DNA of 64,000 bases from the NCBI RefSeq assembly GCF_046159835.1, contig NZ_JBJXCY010000001.1:558001-622000 (forward strand). The letters run 5' to 3'. Of the stretch, positions 54,424 through 63,000 are shown one piece after another; position 1 is the first letter of the stretch, and each line of letters opens with the position of its first letter. The notes under the pieces are model-generated. The model was not told where the DNA came from and did not search any database. It saw only the letters and a list, made by a program, of their open reading frames with translations. This DNA comes from JACKJK01 sp046159835 (GTDB taxonomy: Bacteria > Pseudomonadota > Alphaproteobacteria > Rhizobiales > Tepidamorphaceae). A program made the translations under genes and the position numbers.

Positions 54424-54487
54424 GACCTTTCATACAGGCTGCTTCGACCCCATATGTCGGGGGAACGCATTTTCCCCCGGAGAACCG

Positions 54488-54784
54488 ATGAGCCTGACCA
54501 CCGAACAAGAAATCCTGATCGAAAGCCGCGTGTCCAACGAGCGCAAGAGCGCGGGCGCGGCCTACCTGCTGTGGTTCTTTCTCGGCATCTTCTCCGCGCA
54601 CCGATTCTATCTGGGCCGTCCCATCTCGGCGATCCTGCAGGTGCTGAGCTACTTCATCCTGGTGGGGTTCATCTGGTGGGTCATCGACCTGTTCCTGATC
54701 CCCGGCATCATCCAGGAAGATGCCGACGAGGTCCGTCGCGACCTCGTTGCCCGCTACCGGAACGAAGCGCTGCCACGGCGCTGA
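54488..54784 (+). CDS. TM2-domain membrane protein
   Basis: 98 aa. A short helical N-terminus (TTEQEILIESRVSNERKSAG) is followed by the TM2 domain: AYLLWFFLGIFSAHRFYLGR, then VLSYFILVGFIWWVIDLFLI, two hydrophobic helices joined by a short loop with the conserved FYLGR. A charged cytoplasmic tail ends the chain. Function of TM2 proteins in bacteria is not known; it is a common small membrane protein in this class. Separate transcription from the thioesterase gene is possible. Confidence 0.88.
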   Translation: MSLTTEQEILIESRVSNERKSAGAAYLLWFFLGIFSAHRFYLGRPISAILQVLSYFILVGFIWWVIDLFLIPGIIQEDADEVRRDLVARYRNEALPRR

Positions 54785-54793
54785 GGCGCGCGC

Positions 54794-57022
54794 CTACTTC
54801 GACGTTGCGACGAACACACCGTCCCAGTTCGGTGGCGGCGGTGCCTCGCGGAAGACCGCGATGCGCTGGGAATAGATGTTCAGGAAACCGCTGAGCCCGA
54901 AAGCGTCCGAGCGCTGGCGCGCGGCGCGGATGGCGGCTTCCGCGCCGTCCCAGTCCTGCGCGCGATAGCATTCCAGCATCTTCATCAGATCGGCTTTCAG
55001 CGAGCAGAATTCCGCGTCGTTTGCAGCCTCTTTCCCGCCAACGACCGTGAAGACCCGCTCCGGCTCCGCCTTGCCCTTGACCGCGATCAGATCGACTTCC
55101 ACGATCCCGAAGTCATCGCCTGCAAGTTCTGCGGTGCGCGCCCCGAACAAAATGCCGACGCCGTAGCCCTTGGTCTGGCCTTCCAGCCGCGAAGCGAGGT
55201 TCACGTTGTCGCCCAGCACCGTGTAGTCGAAGCGCAGGTCGGACCCCATGTTGCCGACGACGTTGACGCCGGTGTTGAGCCCGACACCGATGGCGAACGG
55301 CTTGGCCGGGCTGCCGTCCGGCGCGGTCTCCGTCTCCAGCTGCCTGTTGAGCGCATGTTGCGCCTCGATCATCGCCAGCGCCGCCGTCAGCGAACGTCGG
55401 GCGTGATCGGGGTCATCGAGAGGCGCATTCCAGAACGCCATGATGTTGTCGCCCATGTACTTGTCGATGGTGCCGCCATTGTCGACGACGACCTGCGATA
55501 GCGGCGTCAGCAGTCGGTTGATGAGGTGTGTCAGCTCTTGCGGATAGGCCTTGTAGGCTTCCGAGATGGAGGTGAACCCGCGCACGTCCGAAAACAGGAT
55601 CGTCATTTCCTTGGTCTCACCGCCGAGCACCAGCTTGGAGGGGTCTGAAGCAAGCTGCTCCACCACGTCGGGCGAGAGGTACTGGCTGAAGGCGCTGCGG
55701 ATTTCCCGGCGCTGCGATTCTTCCTGCAGGTAGTTGAAGATGACGAGTGACCCAAAGACGAGGAACGCCGTCATCAGAGGGAAGGTCGCGTCCAGCAGCA
55801 GAGATTCCTCGACGAAGAAATAGTAGGACGCGCCGATGATCGCGCCGTTGATGAGGGCGCCCGCGATGACGGTCGCGAGCGCCGGCATGATCGGCACCGC
55901 GATGATGACGAACAGCCCGACGAGCGTCGCCACCAGCAGTTCGGCCGCGATGGAGTAATTCGGTCGGAAGATGTGCTGGCGCGTGATGATATTCTCGATG
56001 AGCTGCGCGTGAACCTCCACCCCCGGCATGACCGGGTTCAGCGGCGTCGCCTTGATGTCGTAGAGGCCCAGCGCCGACGTGCCGATCAGCACCACCGAAC
56101 GCTCGATGCGCTTCATGGCTTCCGGGTCGCCGGCCAGTATGTCCTTCGCAGAAACGTAGCGGGCGGGGTCGCTCTCGGAAAAGCGCACCCAGAGCCGCCC
56201 GAGCCGGTCGGTCGGCACGTCGATGCCCGAGACGCCGACACTCGTTATGCCCGCCTCGTTGGTGCGGATCACAAGCGGGCGGAAACCGCCGACCACGCGC
56301 AGCATTTCCACCGACAATGTCGGGAAGACGGTGTCGCGCGCGATGACCACCAGCGGTACCCGGCGCACGATTCCGTCCACGTCCGGGTTGGTGGTGAGGA
56401 TGCCGCGGCTGGCCGCAGCGTTCTGCAGTACGTCGATGTTGCGCAGGAGGTCGGCATATTTCAGCAGGTATGGCTTGGGGTCGCCGCCCAGCGTTGCCAG
56501 CGGTGGCCCCTTGGTCTCGCCCTGGTCGCGGCCAAGGTCGCGGTGGTAGCCCGATTGGCCCAGCACCACCATGCGCGCCCGCGCCAGCGCATCGGCCAGC
56601 ACCGCGTCGTTGCTCGGCAGCGCCTCCAGCGTCGCCTTGGTGCCGGCATCCAGCCCCACGGCGAAATTCGCGAAGTTTTTCGGCGAGGTGCGGTCTTCCT
56701 CGGCGAAGATGATGTCGACGCCGACGGAAAGCGCATTGGCCCTGGCGATGTTGTCGATCAGCTTTGCGACGATGGTACGCGGCCACGGCCACTGACCGTA
56801 CTCGGTGAGGGATTCCTCGTCGATATCGACGATCTTGGCGGGCCGCATCGGGTTCTGGTTCGGCGAGATGCGCTGGAGGATGTCAAAACCCTTCAGCCGC
56901 AGCACCTCGACAGGTACCGGGTCCCAGATGCGCAGCGTCAGCATGGCCCCGAGCAGGCACAGGCCGACAAGGCGCACCATGCGCGACCGCCCGAACAGGG
57001 CGTGGACGATACGGCCGAACAT
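54794..57022 (-). CDS. CHASE2-domain class III adenylate/guanylate cyclase
   Basis: 742 aa. N-terminal membrane anchor (MVRLVGLCLLGAMLTLRIWD), periplasmic CHASE2 sensor (about 35-330), three membrane helices (LLVATLVGLFVIIAVPIMPA, then ALINGAIIGASYYFF and PLMTAFLVFGSLVIFNYL), and a cytoplasmic cyclase from about 470: EMTILFSDVRGFTSISEAY and IDKYMGDNIMAFWNAP hold the two metal-binding Asps, while RFDYTVLGDNVNLASRLEGQ supplies transition-state residues. It should make cAMP (or cGMP) in response to an outside signal. It lies 32 bp behind the RTX gene on the same strand with a GGGGGG ribosome site, so co-transcription is likely. Confidence 0.93.
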   Translation of the reverse strand: MFGRIVHALFGRSRMVRLVGLCLLGAMLTLRIWDPVPVEVLRLKGFDILQRISPNQNPMRPAKIVDIDEESLTEYGQWPWPRTIVAKLIDNIARANALSVGVDIIFAEEDRTSPKNFANFAVGLDAGTKATLEALPSNDAVLADALARARMVVLGQSGYHRDLGRDQGETKGPPLATLGGDPKPYLLKYADLLRNIDVLQNAAASRGILTTNPDVDGIVRRVPLVVIARDTVFPTLSVEMLRVVGGFRPLVIRTNEAGITSVGVSGIDVPTDRLGRLWVRFSESDPARYVSAKDILAGDPEAMKRIERSVVLIGTSALGLYDIKATPLNPVMPGVEVHAQLIENIITRQHIFRPNYSIAAELLVATLVGLFVIIAVPIMPALATVIAGALINGAIIGASYYFFVEESLLLDATFPLMTAFLVFGSLVIFNYLQEESQRREIRSAFSQYLSPDVVEQLASDPSKLVLGGETKEMTILFSDVRGFTSISEAYKAYPQELTHLINRLLTPLSQVVVDNGGTIDKYMGDNIMAFWNAPLDDPDHARRSLTAALAMIEAQHALNRQLETETAPDGSPAKPFAIGVGLNTGVNVVGNMGSDLRFDYTVLGDNVNLASRLEGQTKGYGVGILFGARTAELAGDDFGIVEVDLIAVKGKAEPERVFTVVGGKEAANDAEFCSLKADLMKMLECYRAQDWDGAEAAIRAARQRSDAFGLSGFLNIYSQRIAVFREAPPPPNWDGVFVATSK

Positions 57023-57054
57023 GAACCCCCCGGTCAGGCTGAACGTCTTCTTCT

Positions 57055-60000
57055 TTAAGCTATGGCGACCGTACTCGTATTGGACGCATCGTTATAGACG
57101 AACGTGATATTGCCCGCGCTGACACCACTCAGAACTGCCACGTCGACAAAGCCGAATGCCGATCCGGTCCCGTCGAAATCGACGCTGACGGTGGTGTCAC
57201 CACCCGATTGTAGGGCCTGCACGTAGTCCGCCGTGTTGCCCGGAAGGAAGGCCGCATCGAGCAGGCCTGCGAGGTCCAGCATGTCGTCGCCGAGATCGAA
57301 ATCGGTGATCGTGTCGACGTCACCGGTCTCCACGTCGCCGGAGGCATAGGCGAAGGTGTCGAGGCCGGTGCCGCCGGTCAGCGTGTCGGAGCCGGTGCCG
57401 CCCTGGATGGTGTCGTCGCCACCCAGCCCGTCGATGTCATCGTCACCGGCTTCGCCGCGCAGGCGGTTGCCCTGACTGTTGCCGATGATCGTGTCGCCGA
57501 AGATCGAGCCGCGAATGTTCTCGATATTGTTGGCCGCATCGGTGTCTCCGAACGTGTCGGTGATCTCGAAATTGCCGGGGACGGTGTCCGCGACGACTGT
57601 GATGCCCTGGAAGCCGCCGTGGTTGTGTTCGTTGTGGTAGCTGGCCTCGTCGATGCCGTCCCGCCCGTCGAACGTGTCGTTGCCGGCAAGGCCCACGAAC
57701 CGCTCCACCAGACCGCCTGTGTTGTCGCTGCCCATCAGCGAGTCGTTGCCGCCGGTGCCACGCAGGTCGTTGATGTTCTGGAACGTGGTCTGCGCAACTG
57801 CGCTGCCGGGGCTGGCCATCTGGAACAGGTCGGCGGTGCCGAGCGCGATGTCGATGTTCACGAAGTGGATGTTGTCGTACTGGGCGTAGTCCAGCCGGTC
57901 CCACCCCGTGCCGCCATCCACGAAATCGTTGCCAGAGAAGGTGCGGAAGCTCTCGAACTCGTTATTGCCGCCGCCGATCAGGATATCGTCCCACTGGGTG
58001 CCGTAGACCACTTCGATCCCGACGAGGAAGTCGATCATGCCGAACGTGTCGTAGGCCACGGCCGCGCCGAGATCGACGATCACGCCTTGCGGGTTACCGA
58101 TCGGCAGATCGAGGTAGACGTCGGCGTAGAGCACCGTCTCGGCATAGTAGTTGACGGTATCGAAGTTGCTACCGCCATCGCCGCCGCTGAGAATGTCGTT
58201 GCCGTAGCCGCCGACGAGCACGTCCTCGTCGTCCCCGCCATACAGACGGTCGTCGCCGTCACCACCGCGCAACTCGTCGTTGCCCGCGCCACCGCTGAGA
58301 ATGTCGTTGCCACCGAAATAGCCGTCATTGGCCTGGTTGTGCGAATCGCCGACCAGCAGGTCGTTGCCGCCGCCGCCCGACAGCTCGTCGTCGCCGCCAA
58401 GGCCGTAAAGTTCATTGTGGCCGCTGTCACCGGTGATCGCGTCGTCCCAGATGGAGCCGACGACATTCTCGATGTTGCGCACCTGGTCGGTGCCGCCGTC
58501 GCCGTCGTCGGCAACCGTGCCGGTCGACAGGTCCACGTCGACGCCGTTGCTGGAGGAGGTGAACTCGATGCGGTCGATGCCGCCCCTGCCGTCGATGAAG
58601 TCGTTGCCGCCAAGCCCGCGGAACCGGTCGTTGCCGGACGAGCCGAGCAACTGGTCGTTGTACTGCGAGCCGGCGAGGCGGGTTGCGCCGAGGAAGAAAT
58701 CCACGCCGCTTTCGCCGAAAATGTCGTTGTCGGTGGAAATGTTGAAGTTGGACGTCAGCGCGGTGGTGAACAGCGAGTTGTTGCTGTCGATGAGGCTATC
58801 AACCAGCCCGACGGCCGCGCCCGCATCGAGATCGCCGTGGATGCCCGTGGTGCCGTCGCCGCCATGATCGGCGAACTGGTAGCGGATCGAAACGAACGCG
58901 CCGCCGGAAATGCTCACCGTGTCGTCGCCACCTGACAGCCGCAGGTCGATGGAATTGCCGTAGAGACCCGAGAACGTGTTGTCGATGAAGAACTGGTCGT
59001 CGTAGTCGCTGTCGATGATGGTCGAGAAGTTTGTTGCCTGATCTAGGTTCACACCACCGTTCTGGATGTGGAAGAGGCTCGTCTCGGCCGTGCCACCGTT
59101 GACGCCGGCATTGACCGATCCCTGATTGCTTGTGGTCAGGTTCGCGACGATCGCTTGCGTCTGGTCGCGGTAGTCCAGCTGGAACCCGTCGAACCAGTTC
59201 TCCGAACCGGTGAGGGTTTCGCTGTCGGTGTAGACGAACGTGTCGGCCCCGGACCCGCCCTGCGCGCGCACGAAGCCGCCCGACGCGATGATCGTGTCGT
59301 TGCCGGTCCCGCCATAGGCAAGGTCGATGGCGTCCCACAGGGCTTCCGTGCCGCCGGTGTCGATGTTGTCGTTGCCATCGCCGCCATAGATCGTGTCGCT
59401 GCCGCGGAAGGTGCCCAGGCCATCGCCCAGAAGCGTGTCGTCGTTGCTGCCGCCGTCGATCACGTCATCGCCGCCGGACCCCACGATGGTATTGGCGTTG
59501 CCATCGCCGGTCAGGGTGTCGTCGAAGTGCGAGCCGAAGAGGCCTTCGATGTTCGTCAGCGTGTCGGTGCCACCGAACCCGTCGCTGGCGCTGCTGGTCG
59601 ATAGATCGGCGACCACGGAGCCTGTCGAATATTCGTAGCTTGCGACGTCCAGCGTGCCGGCGCCGCCATCCAGTGTGTCATCGCCGCCGAGACCCTGCAG
59701 GACGTTGTCACCATTGTCGCCCGTCAGGCTGTCGGCCATGTGCGTGCCGGTCGCGTTGTGGACGCCGCTCAGCGCGTCGGCGGTTGCGGCGGTGTTACCG
59801 GTGTCGCTACCGGTGACAGCCAGCAGATCGACGGTCACGCCCTGGTCGTGGAACTCGTAAGAGACCGTGATGTTCATCGCGCTGTTGACCACGGTCAGCG
59901 AGTCCTGTCCGCCGGTGAGCCCGATGGTTACGTCATCGAACCCGACCTCGAACATGTCGTCGAACTGGCTGTCGAGGACCATGTCGGGGATGCCCGCAAG

Positions 60001-63000
60001 TGCGTCCTGGTCGCCGAAGCCATCCAAAACGCGCTCCTCCTGCAGGAAGAAGCCAAGTGCAGTGCCAAAGTTGCTTGACCCGGAACTGACCCGCGCAAAG
60101 ATGCCGGCGGGGTCATCCTGATAGCTGACGATGGAGCGGTCGTACCCCTCGTCGGCGGGCCGGTCGTCGAAGAAGATGTCGACGCCCGCGCCACCGGTCA
60201 TGATGACGTTGCCGCCCTCGTAGTGGAAGTTGTCGTCACCGGTGCCGCCATCCAGCAGTTCCGGTCCCGCGATCCATTCGTCGATGCGCGAGGCAGGCCC
60301 GCTGCCGCTCTCGTTGCTGCCGCTGTAGAGGGTGTCGTTGCCCGCGTCACCATAGATGCGGTCGCTGCCCGAACCGCCGATCAGGGTGTCGTCGTTGTCG
60401 CCACCATGGATTTCATCGTGGCCGTCGCCACCGCGGATCGTGTCGTTGCCCCCGTCACCGAACAGACGGTCGTTTCCGCCGAAGCCGCCGTCGTTGAAAT
60501 CGGCGTCCTCGTTGTCGCCGATGATCGTGTCCGCGCCGTCGCCGCCATGGATTTCGTCGCCACCGGCAAGGCCGATCAGGGTGTTGTTGTTGCTGTCGCC
60601 GGTGATGACATCGTCATGCAGGCTCCCGGAGACCTGCTCGATGTTGAGCAGAATGTCCTGTCCCCCATCGCCATCGTCGCTGGCCGCGTTGGCAGATAGG
60701 TCGACCGTCACGCCCGAGGCCGCGGACGTGTATTCCGCGCGGTCGCCGCTACCGCCGGCGCCGTCGAGATAGTCGTCTCCCGAAGCGCCGCGCAGCCGGT
60801 TGTTGTTGGCGTCCCCGAGCAGCTGGTCGTCGAAATTGCTGCCGACAAGTCGCTGTGCACCGGTAAACGTGTCGTTTCCGATGTGGCTGAAATCGGTGTC
60901 GAGATCGCCAACGGTGACCAGCGTGTTGCCGGCAATGTGGTTGCTGCTCGTCAGCCCGGTCGCGGTGCTGGTGGAAAGATCCGCGTGGACGCCGGCATTG
61001 CCGGTGCCGGACCCGGCCGAGGTGTAGCGGATGCGGCCCGTCACGCCGGATTCAAACGTCACCGTGTCGTCGCCCGCCGTCAGGCGCACCTCGAACCAGT
61101 TGCCGAAGCTGTTGGTATAGTCCGCGGCGACGTAGATCACGTCGTCGTTGACGCTGTCGATCAGGCCGTGGACACCGGCGACGAAGTCCACGCCGCCTAG
61201 GCCGTCATGGATGGTTCCGGCTTCGACCTGCGTCGAGGCGAGCGTCTGCGCCGAGCCGACGAACGGGTCGGACAGGTTGGCGAGGATGCCGAGCGAGGAA
61301 CTCTGATAGCTGACCAGCGCGAAATCGGACCATGAGCCTTCGCCGCCGGCGATCATGCTGTCGTCGCCCGCGCCGCCGACCATGAGCACGCTGCCGCGCG
61401 GCGAGACGATGGCGTCGTCCCCGCCTTCGCCGGCCAGCAGTTCGCGCTGTGCGCCGAAGTCGCCAAACGGCGTGCCGCCGCCCCAGATCAGGTCGCGACC
61501 GTCGCTGCCGGTAATGTCGTTGTAGCCGCCATTGCCGATCAGCACGTCATCGCCCGTCGTGCCGGACAGGTCGAAATTGCTGAACGCGCCCGGCTCCACG
61601 GTGATCGCTGCAACGCCGGAATCCTCGTCACCCGCGGCGTTGGTCACGGCGTAGGAAATGAGATCCGTGCCCGGACCGTCGTGGAGCGCGCTGTAGGTCG
61701 CATCGCCAGTCGTCGCGTCGATCTCGACGAGGTTCCCGTTCTCGCTCCAGAAGCGGATATCACTGGTGAAGGAGAACGCGACACCGGTGCCGACATCGTT
61801 GGCCAGCACGTCCACGCTGCCCTTGTCGCCGAGCGAAACCTGCGCAGTGTCGGTGATCGCCTCGACGCCGTTTGCGGTGCCGTTGATCGTGATGGTGATC
61901 GTGTCGTTGTCGGTGCCGCTGGCACCGTCCTCCGCCTGCACCTCGTACGCAAGCGTGACCGACTGGCCAGCCTCCAGGTAGGTGAACAGCGCGGCGGCTG
62001 CGGTGAATATCCACGTGGTGGAAAAGGCCGCAGGCGATCCCGTCTGCCCGCTGAAGCTCAGCATGGATTTCAGCGTGTTGTCGTCGACGCCGGACAGGCC
62101 CGCCGTCGTGCCGCCGCGCACCACGTTGAGCACGCTCAGCGTATGGGCGGTCTCGTCGGTGTCGGCATCGGACGTCACGAATGTGCCGGTCGCATCCACC
62201 GTGTCGCCGGGCGCGTCGGTCTCGGCATCGCTGCCGGTGAAGTCACTGGTCAGTTCGATGACGGGGTCGTCGTTCACCGGCGTCACGTCCACGGTGCTGG
62301 TCACGCCAAGCCCGTCGCGGTCGCCGTCATTGACGAGGAACGTCACCGTGCGGCTCGTCCCATCCGGCGTGTCGGATGTGTTCTCGTAGGTGACCGCGCG
62401 CAACGCGGCCTGGTAGTTCGCCAGCGTGTCGCTGCCGGTCAGCGTCAGCACGCCGGTGGTCGCGTTGTAGCTGCCTGTGATGTTGGCCGTGTCGGTGAAA
62501 CCGAGCACGTCCTCGCCGGTGACGAAGCCGCCGGTGATCGAGACGGTCGCGCTTTCGATGTTCGTGTCGTCGGGATCGTTGACCGTGATCGTGGAATCGA
62601 TCGCAGCCGGCGCATCGTTCTCGGAATAGGCCAGCGTCGCGCCCGCGCTCAACACGGGAGCATTCAGCGGGTTGCCGGGGAACACTTCATTGCCCGCGCC
62701 GCCGTTCCACTGGTTCTCGACATCGGTCGCGGTCCATGCGCCGTCATAGATCGCGACGTTGTCGATGGTGCCGTCGACGGTGAAGTTGCGCCCGTCGCCG
62801 CCATTGCGCGCGCCGATGTGCAGCGGATTGACAGACGTGCCGATCGCTTCCGTGCTCGTGAACGTGCCGAGGGAGGCCCCGTTCTGGAAGATTTCGAAGG
62901 TATCGCCATCGCGGGTGACGACGAATTGCTGCCACTGGCCAATGGCCAGGTTCGGATCGGTCGCGGCCTGGAAGCCGAAGGGCGTGCCCGTATCGAAGTT

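Noticed and set aside
57619..58935. 438-aa plus-strand frame in the RTX gene
   Set aside because: Same cause: GTCGTC-type codons of RTX repeats read in reverse give long Val/Ala frames without domains.
57400..61560. Repetitive DNA that might be taken for a CRISPR array or satellite
   Set aside because: The repeats are imperfect, code for GGxGxD nonapeptides in one frame and have no unique spacers of equal length.
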